Shown: one piece after another, positions 10,395 through 21,990 of the stretch
Layout: each line of letters begins with the position of its first letter
How positions within the stretch are numbered: the first letter of the stretch is position 1
Origin: Elgaria multicarinata webbii
Lineage: Eukaryota > Chordata > Lepidosauria > Squamata > Anguidae
Direction: 5' to 3'
NCBI RefSeq assembly: GCF_023053635.1
Contig: NC_086180.1
Coordinates: 3,993,501 to 4,057,500, forward strand
Length of the DNA: 64,000 bases
Notes under the pieces: generated by a model
Databases searched by the model: none
Told to the model about the DNA's origin: nothing
What the model saw: only the letters and a program-made list of their open reading frames with translations
Position numbers and translations under genes: made by a program

Positions 10395-10786
10395 TCTGAT
10401 AACTAACAGCACTTTAAACAAGAACTATCATTCATGGCTAGAAAGAAAGGCCTACCTTAATACTTTCTTCATCATCAAATCTAGGAATGCGATGATAACA
10501 CACCAAAATTGGTTCTAAAAATAAAGAAGATCAAGAGAGTCAAGCCCACTGCCATGGATCTCAACTGATATCTCAAACGTCTCTTGGGACTCAACCCTGC
10601 TAACACTCCGAACTGGCCACCAGACCAAAGAAACAAAAAACTCCGCCTGTTTTGGGCTCCTGCACAATGATTTTTGCCTTGCAACACAATCATCTTGTCA
10701 TTAGAGATACCATTTACTGCGGTGTGCCCAAAGCCAGCAATACAACTCTACTCAATGGCTACAACCATGCACAACCCAAAAAGTGA
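10395..10786. other. Single-copy-looking stretch
   Basis: No long frame and no recognised repeat. Confidence 0.35.
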
Positions 10787-10856
10787 GCAGGGGATTGAAC
10801 TCGAAGGCCTTATAGGCCCCTTCCAACTCTACTATTCTATGATTCTATGAAGTCTG
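10787..10856 (+). mobile_element. CR1 LINE 3' tail
   Basis: A short 5'-truncated CR1 end, with CCCCTTCCAACTCTACTATT followed by the ATTCTATG repeat. Confidence 0.8.
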
Positions 10857-11121
10857 TAAGGGGAGGTTTTGCAGACCAAGGGGCACACTGTTTTACTACC
10901 TAGGTGTACAGCCTGGTTGAATTCTATCACCCACTGAGTAGAAACATGGCTCTTTTTATGTTCTTGTGAAATCCTTCACACCTGCAGAGCGTAACACAGC
11001 AGACCTCTGCACACCGTTGAATTCTTGGCATAAGCTGGTTGTGGGTGGGTGTAGCTAGGCATTTAAGATGTTCAGGGTCTGATCTGTTGGGATAGGTGAA
11101 AGGTTTTTTGTAAGCTTCATT

Positions 11122-11449
11122 TAGGGTGACCATATGAAAAGGAGGACAGGGCTCCTGTATCTTTAACAGTCGTATTGAAAAGAGAATTTCAGCAGGTGTC
11201 AGTTGTATATATGGAGAACCTGGTGAAGTTCGCTCTTCATCACAGCAGTTAAAGCTGCGGGAGCTATACTGCAGCTATACTGTGACCAGATACAAAAAAG
11301 AGCAGGGTTCCTGTAGCTTTACCTGTTGTGATGAAGAGGGGATTTCACCAGGTTCTCCACATATACAAATGACACCTGCCGAAATTCCCTTTTCAATTCA
11401 ACTGTTAAAGATACAGGAGCCCTGTCCTCCTTTTCATAGGGTCACCCTA
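11122..11449. mobile_element. hAT MITE, TAGGGTGACC family
   Basis: Full-length palindromic copy with perfect 8-bp duplications GCTTCATT at 11114-11121 and 11450-11457. Confidence 0.88.
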
Positions 11450-11708
11450 GCTTCATTGCCTAGCTGAGTGCATGTATTGCAGCATTTGGAGAGAGGGTTT
11501 CACCTTCCCTTTCTATCAGTAATCCTGTGTGCACTCTGCGAGGAGAGATAAAATGAAGGACTTCTTCACATAGCACATAGTTAAATTATGGAATTCCCTA
11601 CTGCAAGATGTAGTTATGGCCAGCAATTTGGATGGCTTTAAAAGGGGGGTTGGATAAATTCCTGGAGGAGAAGCTATCAATGGCTGCTATTCCTGATGGC
11701 TATGTGCT

Positions 11709-12025
11709 TAGGGTGACCATATGGAAAGGAGGACAGGGCTCTTGTATCTTTAACAATTGTATAGAAGAAAGATTTCAGAAGGTGTCATTTGTACGCATGC
11801 AGCACCTGGTGATATTCCCTCTTCATCACAACAGTTAAAGCTGCAGGAGCCCTGCCCTCTTTTGGATCTGGTCACTCTAGTATAGCTCCTGCAGCTTTAA
11901 CTTGTGATGAAGAGGGAATTTCACCAGGTGCTGCATGCGTACAAATGACACCTGCTGAAATTCCCTTGTCTGTACAACTCTTAAAGGTACAGGAGCCCTG
12001 TCCTCCTTTCCATAGGGTCACCCTA
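11709..12025. mobile_element. hAT MITE, TAGGGTGACC family
   Basis: Full-length copy in which the asymmetric centre lies in the opposite orientation to the copy at 8040. The target duplication is not clear. Confidence 0.8.
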
Positions 12026-12467
12026 GCTCAGCTAAAATATGTTACATATAATCAGTTAAACAAAATGGTTCCTGCCTGCAGGCTTACAATCTAAAAAGCC
12101 GTGACACACAATGAAAAAGGAATGGGGAGCTAAAACGCTGTTAGGGACAGTTGAAGGTGACATGTCTTGTCGCGATATATATATATATGTAAATTACAGG
12201 TTGTGTTAACAAATACTTTCTTATATCCTTCCTGACCTTTCTGCAAATTATCTTCATTGACCCTGAGTTCTAATGCTTTGTGAGACTGGAGACTTCTCTC
12301 TCTCTGTGTATATCCATTTGATCTACTGTATATGTTCATAGTTTGATAAATGTCTGGTCAGTGCAATCAGTACAATCAGATGCAGGTCTGCTCAGAAGTA
12401 AGTCCCGTTGTGTTCATTCAATGGCATTTGGAATCATGTATGGGTGCATCAAATTGCAGACTTAGGG

Positions 12468-12606
12468 TTCATCTATACCAAGCAGGATATTCCACTATGA
12501 AAGCAATATGAAAGTGGTATATAAAAGGCAGGAGCCACACTACTGCTTTGTAGTGGTACTGAAGTGCACTGACAACTGTTGGGGCCCATTAGCACAACGC
12601 ATAGAT
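12468..12606. mobile_element. Palindromic MITE, half copy (CAAGCAGGATATTCC family)
   Basis: The left arm includes CCAAGCAGGATATTCCACTA. It is cut by the CR1 that follows. A fuller copy begins at 13141, and another half copy is at 31098-31165. Confidence 0.6.
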
Positions 12607-13140
12607 GATCAGGGGTGTGGAAACAAAGCCTTATGAAGAGAGACTGAAAGAACTGGGCAGGTTTAGCCTGGAGAAGAGAAGATTGAGGGGAGACATGAGA
12701 GCACTCTTCAAGGACTTTATTATTTATTTATTACTTTATTTATTTATATAGCACCATCAATGTACATGGTGCTGTACAGAGTAAAACAGTAAATAGCAAG
12801 ACCCTGCCGCATAGGCTTACAATCTTGAAAGGTTGTCACACACAGGAGGGCCAGGATCTCTTCTCAATCCTCCCAGAGTGCAGGACACGGAATAACGGGC
12901 TCAAGTTAAAGGAAGCCAGATTCCAGCTGGACATCAGGAAAAACCTAACTGTTAGAGCAGTACGACAATGGAACCAGTTACCTAGGGAGGTGGTGGGCTC
13001 TCCCACACTAGAGGCCTTCAAGAGGCAGCTGGACAACCCTCTGTCAGGGATGCTTTAGGGTGGATTCCTGCATTGAGCAGGGGGTTGGACTGGATGGCCG
13101 TATAGGCCCCTTCCAACTCTACTATTCTATGATTCTATGA
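12607..13140 (+). mobile_element. CR1 LINE 3' fragment with an inserted LINE tail
   Basis: It encodes a broken C terminus of the CR1 ORF2 product ([30 protein letters not shown]) and ends in the ATTCTATG tail. It is interrupted at about 12719-12831 by another LINE tail containing CACCATCAATGTACATGGTG. Confidence 0.8.
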
Positions 13141-13318
13141 TCTACACCAAGCAGGATATAACACTATGAAAGTGGGGTGAAAGCAGTATATGGTATGTGT
13201 CAACAGGCCCCAACAGGTGTCAGTGCCCTTCCATACCGCTATAAAGCAGTAGTGTGGCTCCTGCCTTTTATATATCACTTTCATAGTGGAATATCCTGCT
13301 TGGTGTATATGAGCCCTT
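13141..13318. mobile_element. Palindromic MITE (CAAGCAGGATATTCC family)
   Basis: Arms at both ends pair (CACCAAGCAGGATAT and its complement near 13295-13310). It has no ORF. Confidence 0.6.
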
Positions 13319-13709
13319 GGTGAAAGCAGGGCCTTCTTCAGGTGTTAATGTACCCCCAAATCATCACAGTCCCCATCCACAAGTGCCACCTTTGGGGAGC
13401 CACTGCTTTAAACAAGGCGATGCCAAATACTCCTGAAAGAAAGGAAATGGATCTCACATTGGAAGGGGACACTTTAAAAAGAAAAGAAAAACTACAAATG
13501 TTACAGTTAGCAAGAGGGAATAGAGTGTGTTGAAGTGAATGCAACAGGATCTGTTTCTTCAATGTGCTTCTTTTTCCCCAAGAAAAAGTATACATAAAAG
13601 CTGTTGAAGCCAGGATTGTTGTTTGTTTGTTTTATGTTTTTTGCTTGTTTGTTTGCTTTTTACTGTAATTAACTCTTTGAAGTTTCTAAAGTGGGGTGGG
13701 GGAAGAAAC

Positions 13710-14029
13710 TAGGGTGACCCTATGAGAAGGAGGACAAGGCTCCGGTACCTTTAACAGTTGCACAGAAAAGGGAATTTCAGCAGGTGTCCTTTGTATGCAT
13801 GCAGCACCTGGTGAAATTCCCTCTTCATCACAACAGTTCAAGCTGCAGGAGCTATACTAGAATGACCAGGATCAAAAGAGGGCAGGGCTCCTGCAGTTTT
13901 AACTGTTGTGATGAACAGGGAAATTCACCAGGTGCTGCATGCATACAAAGGACACGTGCTGAAATTCCCTTTTCTATGCAACTGTTAAAGACACAGGAGC
14001 CCTGTCCTCCTTTTCATAGGGTCACCCTA
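13710..14029. mobile_element. hAT MITE, TAGGGTGACC family
   Basis: Full-length copy with perfect 8-bp duplications GAAGAAAC at 13702-13709 and 14030-14037. Confidence 0.88.
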
Positions 14030-14059
14030 GAAGAAACTAAATATGCTGATGGTTCTATT

Positions 14060-14676
14060 CAGGGCCGGTGCCAGACTATTTTGTGCCCTAGGCAAGGTGA
14101 GCTACTTTCACCATCACCCCCCCCCCCCCAAAAAAAAGCCAACTTTGATTTTTAAGAAAATACGTTTCCCGGGAAAAATAAGAAGCACAAAACTTGAAAC
14201 TGATAAATTTATTTGAAAGTGCAAGAAATATGTCATGCCAATTATAGCAAACAAATTGGAAAGGATCGTCTATGGGTCTAAAATGCATTATTTAATAGGA
14301 ATATCACCTCCAAATAATCCCCCCCCCAACTCACACGCACACGCACGCACACACTCAGCATCACTCACTCCAAACAAACACATGCATGAGCACATGCATT
14401 CATTCAAAGACCCCATGCACCCCATTCACCCATACATTCTTTCTCTCTCTCTCTCTCCTTCTCTCTCTCTATTCCGGGCTCGTTCCAGAAGTGCGAACGT
14501 GGAGCCGCCCCACCCCAGCGTCCCTGGTGCCATCTCACCCACCCAGGCCCAGCTGAATCGTCGGGCCGGGCCGGCTCACAGCCAACGTGCATGAGTGCTG
14601 TGCTGTGCCCAGCGCCCCTCTTAGCTTGGCGCTCTAGGTGGCCGCCTGAGTGGCCTCTATGGTAGCACTGGCCCTG
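14060..14676. mobile_element. Non-autonomous hAT element, CAGGGCCGGTGC ends
   Basis: A 617-bp element with ends CAGGGCCGGTGC and, on the other strand, CAGGGCCAGTGC. The flanks GTTCTATT (14052-14059) and GTTATATT (14677-14684) are an 8-bp duplication with one difference. A CT-rich run is inside. Confidence 0.75.
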
Positions 14677-14699
14677 GTTATATTCTTACCTCAGGATAT

Positions 14700-15036
14700 G
14701 TCCCATTGAAGCTGGTGGGACTTAACAGACAAACCTTTACCTGCTGAAGCTTCAGCAAATTTGCTGCATTGTGTGCCTAGTTCAGACCAGGTGAAGAGAG
14801 CTAGAGAAAACTTTAGGGCACAAACTTCAGTGTGTGTTTCTCCTTCACAGTTCTGGCATTATTATTATTATTATTTTAAAAAAGACTTGAGAAAATTCCA
14901 GTCTTCCAAGCATCATAACAGATGTTGGAGGAATTCTCAAGCAGTGTTGTGAAGTTTCATTTGGCTTTATGCACCTGCGTTGCCAATGATGCAAACAATC
15001 TAGGCCTTTTGGCTCATTTCTGTTCTGCCGCTATGG
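14700..15036. other. Unclassified stretch
   Basis: Contains an ATT microsatellite near 14858-14875. No gene is recognised. Confidence 0.4.
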
Positions 15037-15178
15037 CAGGGATGAGGCATGTGTGACCCTCCATAGGCTGTTGGAATGCAACTCCCACCATCCCTCACCA
15101 ATGGATATGCAGGCTAGCTATGATGGGAATTGCAATCCACAAACATCTGCCGGGCCACACATTCCCCATCGAGGGATA
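15037..15178. mobile_element. Degenerate palindromic MITE
   Basis: Its core AATGCAACTCCCACCATCCC and its flanking arms resemble the ACAACTCCCATC hairpin MITEs elsewhere in the window. Confidence 0.5.
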
Positions 15179-15620
15179 GGGTACCCTTTCATTGATTTTA
15201 AGTGTGTGTGGTGAGCCATTGATTTAGAAAATCAACCCTGGTTCTTTTCCAGAAATGTTTTCAGTTTTGTTTGTTTTGAGGAAAATGAGCAGTTTTTCTG
15301 CTGGTACTCATTAAAACGAGAGAAAAGCCTGTTACGTTTGCTGCACTTTAGTTCAAAACGTCTTAGCATGGCTGGCAATACTGGGACAATAAGATACACT
15401 ACAATAAAACCCAAATGTTAAATCCATAGTAACAAATGCCCACCAGAGCAATAATACGCAAAGCACAGCCTATAAAACTGGTGCTATGCTGAAAATTTCT
15501 TCCACGTCTTTTTCAGCTGTTGTCATTCAAATTGATAGAAAGAAATTGCTTTTGAAAAGAAATCCAAAGAAGAACATTTCAGAGAAATTCCCATAGGTCA
15601 GGTTCAGGGTTCTTGTGCTT
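15179..15620. other. Unclassified AT-rich stretch
   Basis: No long frame and no recognised repeat. Confidence 0.4.
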
Positions 15621-15623
15621 ACC

Positions 15624-15931
15624 TAGGGTGACCATATGAAAAGGAGGACTGGGCTCCAGTTGTATTGAAAAGGAAATTTCAGCAGGTGTCATTTGTAGAT
15701 ATGGGGAACCTGGGGAAATTTCCTCTTCATCACAACAGTTAAAGCTGCAGGTGCCCTGCCCTCTTTTAAATCTGGTCCCTCTAGTATAGCTCCTGCAGCT
15801 TTAATGTTTGTGATGAAGAGGGAATTTCACCAGGTTCTCCATATATACAAAGGACACCTGCTGAAATTCCCTTTTCAATGCAACTGTTAAAGATACAGGA
15901 GCCCTGTCCTCCTTTCCATAGGGTCACCCTA
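15624..15931. mobile_element. hAT MITE, TAGGGTGACC family
   Basis: The flanks repeat GCTTACCT, sharing the terminal T of the element at the left. The asymmetric centre is reversed relative to the copy at 8040. Confidence 0.82.
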
Positions 15932-16330
15932 GCTTACCTTATTTATGACGTGGCCAAAGGGTGTGTGTTGTATCCTGCTTTTCATTGTAAGACCATCTCT
16001 CTGGCAGCCTGTAGCTTCCTCGTCTTCCAACACTTCAATTAAAGCTCAGGGGAAGACATCATGTGGCAATTCCTCCCATAGGTGTTGTTGGGTTTTTGTT
16101 TTGTTTTTTCAGATCACCAAGTGTCTGGAAGTCGGCAGAGCAATGGAGAAATGTATAATAGAAAGATAAAACATACACAAAGCTCCCCTGGCCATTTTGC
16201 AGTGATAAGCTAAACTCAAAAACATCACCAAAATAAACTCAAAGTAAAGTATGAAACGCCCTTATAAGGAAGCCTCTTTCATAGGGGAAGAAAACGTCCA
16301 GGAAATCTCTGGCTCTTTCCTGGAGCTGGG
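15932..16330. other. Unclassified stretch
   Basis: AT-rich, with no gene or known repeat seen. Confidence 0.4.
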
Positions 16331-16425
16331 CATTTATTTATTTATTTATTTGTTTGTTTATTTATTTATTACATTTTTATACCGCCCAATAGCTGAAGCT
16401 CTCTGGGTGGTTCACAAAAATTAAC
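16331..16425 (-). mobile_element. L2-like LINE 3' tail (subfamily A)
   Basis: Only the last part is present: the TTTATTTATT run, then ACCGCCCAATAGCTGAAGC. Confidence 0.75.
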
Positions 16426-16817
16426 TTTGCCCCCATCATTCCCACTACAGGACTTTCAAGGATACAGTGGTATTCTAGCCACCTGGAATAGAGACAACCT
16501 GTACCCATCATCACCCCTGAGAAATTTAACATTTGGAGGACCAGGGAAAGATGCTGAACTCTGGTGAATGGCTACTAGAGCCAAAATTTCTCATTTTTCT
16601 CTGGAAAAAAATGATTGGTTCCCCCCCCCCCCCACTGCACCAGTGGCATAAAAGGCCACCTTGTAGAATTTTCTCAAATTTGTCTTCACTTTTGGGGGGG
16701 TGGCCACCATCCGTTCCCCTCTCCCCCCCCCCATTCCTGCCAACACCTCCACAATTCCACAGCATGATGACAGGTTTGGGGGATTATAGAGGATGCAAAA
16801 GGGGAGTGGGGGTGGAC
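16426..16817. other. Unclassified stretch with C-runs
   Basis: Poly-C near 16621-16633 and in 16723-16732, and a G-run near 16691. No gene is recognised. Confidence 0.35.
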
Positions 16818-17358
16818 ATAGAATCATAGAATAGCAGAGTTGGAAGGGGCCTACAAGGCCATCGAGTCCAACCCCCTGCTCAATGCAGGAATCCACCCTA
16901 AAGCATCGCTGACAGATGGTTGTCCAGCTGCCTCTTGAAGGCCTCTAGTGTGGGAGAGCCCACCACCTCCCTGGGGGCTCTTCCACATGTACTGAAGCGC
17001 TTCCATCCGCCCCCAGTGCACCCCGAAAACGATCATGTAGCTTGCCTGTAAAAGAGATGAGGAAGAGGTGCCGGCGCCGCCACCCACCTCCCTCCTCGCC
17101 CGCCGGGACGGAGAGCTCCGCTCTCCACCCCGCCTTCTGCCGAGCTCTCCATCCCAGCGGGCGAGGAGGGAGGTGGGTGGCGGCGGCAAGGACGCCTCTT
17201 CCTCGTCTCTTCTACAGGCAAGCTACACGATCGTTTTTGGGGTACACTGGGGGCGGATGGAAGCGCTTTCAGTACGACGTGTGGAAGAGCCCTAGGTAAC
17301 TGATTCCATTGTTGTACTGCTCTAACTGTTAGGAAGTTTTTCCTGATGTCCAGCTGGA
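16818..17358 (-). mobile_element. CR1 LINE 3' fragment split by a MITE
   Basis: The minus-strand CR1 3' end at 16818-16972 resumes at about 17294-17358. Between them is a palindromic element at 16973-17293. Confidence 0.75.
16973..17293. mobile_element. GC-rich palindromic MITE inside CR1
   Basis: Its ends pair over long arms (GGGCTCTTCCACA, GAAGCGCTTCCATCCGCCCC, and complements). The core is GC-rich and also self-complementary. No clear 8-bp duplication is visible, so the superfamily is open. Confidence 0.65.
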
Positions 17359-17425
17359 AAAACTTCCTGACTATTAGAGCAGTACGACAATGGAATCAGT
17401 TACCTAGAGAGGTTGTTACCTAGAC
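17359..17425 (+). mobile_element. CR1 fragment, inverted against its neighbour
   Basis: It repeats the sequence just to its left in reverse complement. The two make a CR1-derived palindrome centred near 17358. Confidence 0.65.
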
Positions 17426-17522
17426 ATAGTTGCTGCTGTTGCCACTTGCAGTGCCAGCACACACAAAACCAAAATCACTTTGGAAAAACAGAGGAAGCTG
17501 CAATACCATCCCTACCATTGCC

Positions 17523-17842
17523 TAGGGTGACCCTATGAAAAGGAGGACAGGGCTCCTGTATCTTTAACAGTTGTATTGAAAGGGGAATTTCAGCAGGTGT
17601 CATTTGTATATATGGGGAACCTGGTGAAATTCCCTCTTCATCACAACAGTTAACGCTGCAGGAGCCCTGCCCTCTTTTAAATCTGGTCACTCTAGTATAG
17701 CTCCTGCAGCGTTAACTGTTGTGATGAAGAGGAAATTTCACCAGGTTCTCCATATATACAAATGACACCTGCTGAAATTCCCTTTTCTATGCAACTGTTA
17801 AAGATACAGGAGCCCTGTCCTCCTTTCCATAGGGTCACCCTA
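17523..17842. mobile_element. hAT MITE, TAGGGTGACC family
   Basis: Full-length, with flanks CCATTGCC and CCATTGGT, an imperfect duplication. Confidence 0.82.
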
Positions 17843-18284
17843 CCATTGGTGAGCCCTACGTGTGAGAAATCCCTGGAGATATTTTCCTTCCCATGGAGAA
17901 ATGTCATGAAATCTGTTGCCTCAACCCCAAACACCTGCTCCATTTTCTGTACCCACAAACACGGTGGAGAATTTTGATGGATCATTTCTGCACTGTTCTA
18001 AATAAAACTACCCTTTAAAACCAATTTCAGGAACTTTCTGGAAATTCTGGGCTAGCAGAAAGGACTTTCCCTGAGCCTGGAAAGTTATCAAATTTGTTGG
18101 CAGGCAAGCCTCCCTGGGGAGAACATTCCATATGCAGGTGTCACTACTGAAAAGGCCCTGTCATTCGTTAGGACCCACTGATCCCCAGAAGGCGACTGGG
18201 CTTGCTTCTGATGTTGATTGTAACATTTTGGCAGGCTCGTGTAGCTATGAGATAGGACAGGTTCACTAAAATACACTAAAAAAA
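17843..18284. other. Single-copy-looking stretch
   Basis: No long frame and no recognised repeat. Confidence 0.35.
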
Positions 18285-18374
18285 ATCTTTTTCATGTAAT
18301 ATTCAGAGGTGCAATGCCTCTGTTTATGGAGATCTCAATGAAATCTCCATAAACAGAGGCATTGCTCTGAATAT
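18285..18374. repeat. Palindromic host site of hAT copy B (left part)
   Basis: One arm and most of the second arm of a fold-back of about 44-bp arms. The arms run over ATATTCAGAGG and AATGCCTCTGTTTATGGAG with complement. The arm is completed at 22206-22225 beyond the transposon. Confidence 0.7.
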
Positions 18375-19344
18375 TAGGTATGTGCTCCACTCCGATTAGA
18401 AGCGTAGAAGCAGTAGCGAATTGGCCTGCTCCGCCTTGCCCAGAGGCGGAGTAGAAGCGGACCGCGGACCCCTAGAAGCAAGGCGAAGAGAAGCGCCCAT
18501 TTTCAGAGCGCTTCTCTTTCCGCGGAGCGCTCCGATCGCCATTTTGAAAACATTTCGCCCATAGGATTGCATTGCGGAAAATAATCATGGATAACTGGGT
18601 TGTTTTTGAAGCTATCGTTCTGAAAATTCTTGTGCTCACAGAGTCGTGGATGGGGGTCATTTTGAGACTACTCTCACCTCTCTGCGTCGTGCGGGTCGCG
18701 TGCTATATTTTTAAAAATAATCGGGTACATTTACAATACAAACAGTAGGGTAAACCGGCGCCGGTGGCGGGGTTTATTTGAAGCGATGACAGGCACATTC
18801 AACTCCCAATCCTGATGAGAATTGATCACCTCATGAAGCATCATCCTCCAATCCCAGCGTTTGAGGCGGGGACTAAGCCAGAGTCACCCTCACAGTCAGA
18901 GAGCTCTCAGCCTCTTGTGGGTTTAGCGTTCGTTGGGAGAGGGTCTACTTAGTGAGCTGCTGCTGTGTACTTTGGAGATAGATTAGGATTTTAGCTTGGC
19001 GTGTGTGTTTGTTTGCTTCTTTCTGACTTTTAGCTTAGTTTGCTCTGTGTTTTTCCCTTACTTTGATTTAATATAAACTTTATTTTTAAATTTTGGAGTG
19101 TGTGTTTGGTTGGTTGGTTGGTTGTTCCCCCCCCTCCCCTCTCTTAAAGCCTGATTGTGTTTGATCTTCCTTCTGCTTTTGTGAAAGCTTTTTTTTGAAA
19201 GCATACACACACTTCTTGTCCCATTTCCCTACATTTATTAGTAATATTCTTAAACATATTATTATATTCTTATACATATTCTTAGTAGTATATTAGTATA
19301 TTCTTATACATATTATTATTAGTAGTAATATTTTATTAGTCATC

Positions 19345-20145
19345 ATGAGAAGAGGGAGCAGGCGTGCTGAAAGCAGCAAGGCTCCGGCTGGCACCAGCAG
19401 TAAGCAGCAGGCTGCCTCTCCTGCTGTAATAATCAAATGGGCAACTCCTTGGCTGGCTGCTCCGCAACAGAAGCAGGACAAGCAGCAGGCAGAGGCACTC
19501 TCTTCTGCAACTTGTGCCCGGCGTTCTCTTTTTGAGGGTGGGAATGGGAAAAGTGCCCCTTTACAAGAGGCAGGTGGCATTAGAGGAGGAGGAGTATCCC
19601 CAACTCCTTCATTATCCTTTGAGCCCACGAGCCCGCTGATGGACCTAGACGAGGTCCTCAGCACAGTGGAGGGGGAGGAGGCGGCGGCAGTGGTCCTCCA
19701 GGATGTGGGGGCTGAGGAGGAGCAGCAGCAGGCCGAGGCTCTCTCCCCAGTCTCATCCCACCCCTCTTCCGCTGCCACCCCTGTTTCTGTGGCAACACCA
19801 GAGAGCTCAGGCGGGCAATTGGTGGTGTCACCACGGAAGCGAAAGACAAGCATAGTGTGGGACCACTTTGAGGTGGGAGCGGATCCCCGCTTTGCTGTCT
19901 GTCACCACTGCAAACTCACCCTAAGCAGGGGTTCATCTACAGGGCATTATGGAACCAGCAGCATGAAGATGCATCTTCAGAGGCAGCACCAGTCGGTCTT
20001 GCTGGGGAAAGAGGCGGGCAAGGCGACTGGTTCCAGGGGAAAGCCGAAGGCTGCTGCTGGCACTGCCACTCTAAGCTCTCCATCTCCCATCCCCACAAGG
20101 GTTAGGCAGGCAACCCTGCAGGACATGGGGTGGGGGAAGTATTGA
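19345..20145 (+). CDS. BED zinc-finger N-terminal part of a hAT transposase
   Basis: A 266-residue frame with an ATG start. Residues about 168-222 form a BED finger: the aromatic WDHF start, the C-H-H-C pair, and the MHLQRQH histidine end. BED fingers bind DNA at the N terminus of many hAT transposases and of domesticated ZBED proteins. The first 165 residues are low-complexity, rich in A, S, E and Q. The frame ends soon after the finger with GWGKY and a stop. No RNase-H-like catalytic domain follows, so it is either the first exon of a spliced transposase whose remainder was deleted, or a DNA-binding-only derivative. It lies wholly inside the hAT element at 18375-22205. Confidence 0.7.
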   Translation: MRRGSRRAESSKAPAGTSSKQQAASPAVIIKWATPWLAAPQQKQDKQQAEALSSATCARRSLFEGGNGKSAPLQEAGGIRGGGVSPTPSLSFEPTSPLMDLDEVLSTVEGEEAAAVVLQDVGAEEEQQQAEALSPVSSHPSSAATPVSVATPESSGGQLVVSPRKRKTSIVWDHFEVGADPRFAVCHHCKLTLSRGSSTGHYGTSSMKMHLQRQHQSVLLGKEAGKATGSRGKPKAAAGTATLSSPSPIPTRVRQATLQDMGWGKY

Positions 20146-20710
20146 CCCACAAGATGGCGTTTTCCAACGCCCACCCAGGGTGCTACTGTGGTGGGGCATC
20201 TGCCGGGACTGACTCGTCCCCAATACTAGATCTATGACATGTCTCTCTGCCTGCCCCTCTGCTAGCCTGTCCTCCTCGGTGACCGACTCGCTGGGATGGT
20301 TTGCGTTTGCAATGCGTGACTAACTGCAGTGCTGGCTTAGAAACCAGCCATCATTGCCTCACTTCCTTGTGCCCCCAGAAATGCCCGCAGCCTGCCTGCC
20401 TGCCTGCCTGCCTGTCTGCCCACCTCCCCCGGGGTGCTGCTGTGGTGGGGCATCTGCCAGGACTGACTCCTCGCCTGCTCTGCCTGCCTCTCTGCCCGCC
20501 TGGTGCCTGGGAGATGGGCTTTGCGGTTTGTGCCCAGCACCCTCCGGCACGCTTGCTCCCAGTCGTCCTCCTCTGTGCCCCTCAATGTGTAACTGCTGGC
20601 TTAGAAAGAAACAACCAGCCATCTTTGCCTCACTTGCTCCTTGCGCCCGCTTACGGGTTGGTTTGCTATGCGTTAGTGCTCAAGCCATCCTTGCGGCACT
20701 ACAATGCATG

Positions 20711-20744
<34 letters not shown>

Positions 20745-20968
20745 TCCCTCCCTTCTCCCCTTCCCGCTTCGCAGGGATGGTGTATGTGTCTTGCTTTGAT
20801 TCAGGGGAGAAGTCCTTGCTGCGCTCACTTAGACTTTATCAAGTTCAAAAATCCATTTTTCAAATGTGCAAGAAGATTTAGGGTTATCTCGTGGCATGTT
20901 AGGATTTCCTTTGAACTGGCCCCATTGAGCTGTCTGCATTGCAACTTTAAATCCCTGACATACTGGAG

Positions 20969-21990
20969 TGCCCGATTTTCAAAACTTCCCCTAACATCAG
21001 GGGATGATGGGATTGCCTTGAAACTTGGCGTCCATGTGGACACATGGGTAAGCTGTCATGGGACCAAAGGATAGGTTTCTGACGTGCAAATTGACGTAGT
21101 TGTAGAATGAGACAATTTGGGGTGAGTTAAGCCGCGCCAAAAATCAGGGGATGATGGGACTGCCTTGAGTCTGGGCGTCCATGTGGACACATGGATAAGC
21201 TGTCATGGTGGTGAGTTTGAGGTTTCTAACGTGCAAATTGACGGAGCTATCCCAAGGGGTCTGAATGGGGTGCCCGATTTTCAAAACTTCCCCTAACATC
21301 AGGGGATGATGGGATTGCCTTGAAACTTGGCGTCCATGTGGACACATGGGTAAGCTGTCATGGGACCAAAGGATAGGTTTCTGACGTGCAAATTGACATA
21401 GTTGTAGAATGGGACAATTTGGGGTGAGTTAAGCCGCGCCAAAAATCAGGGGATGATGGGACTGCCTTGAGTCTGGGCGTCCATGTGGACACATGGATAA
21501 GCTGTCATGGTGGTGAGTTTGAGGTTTCTAACGTGCAAATTGACGGAGCTATCCCAAGGGGTCTGAATGGGGTGCCCGATTTTCAAAAATTCCCCAAAAA
21601 TTAGGGGATGATGGGATTGCCTTGAAACTTGGCGTCCATGTGGACACGTGGATAAGCTATCATGGTGCTGAGTTTGAGGTTTCTAACGTGCAAATTGACG
21701 GAGCTATCAAAAGGGGTGTGAATTAGGGTTATGGGTGGTGCGTTAGAGGTTAGAGCCACGCCAAAAATCAGGGGATGAAGGGACTGCCTTGAGTCTGGGC
21801 ATCCATGTGGACACATGGATAAGCTGTCATGGTGGTGAGTTTGAGGTTTCTAACGTGTAAATTGACGGAGCTATCCCAAGGGGTCTGAATGGGGTGCCCG
21901 ATTTTCAAAAATTCCCAAAAAATCAGGGGATGATGGGATTGCCTTGAAACTTGGCATCCATGTGTATACGTCCATGAGGTGTCATGGTGC
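20969..21990 (+). repeat. Internal tandem repeat of hAT copy B
   Basis: A monomer of about 150 bp, starting near ATCAGGGGATGATGGGATTG and ending with GCAAATTGACG, recurs near 20995, 21143, 21299, 21445, 21600, 21768 and 21926. Two slightly different monomers alternate, giving a 301-322 bp higher period as judged from the GTGCCCGATTTTC landmark at 20969, 21270, 21572 and 21894. Confidence 0.85.

Noticed and set aside
20969-21990. Independent satellite array
   Set aside because: It lies wholly within the hAT element and is shared with copy A, so it is part of the transposon.
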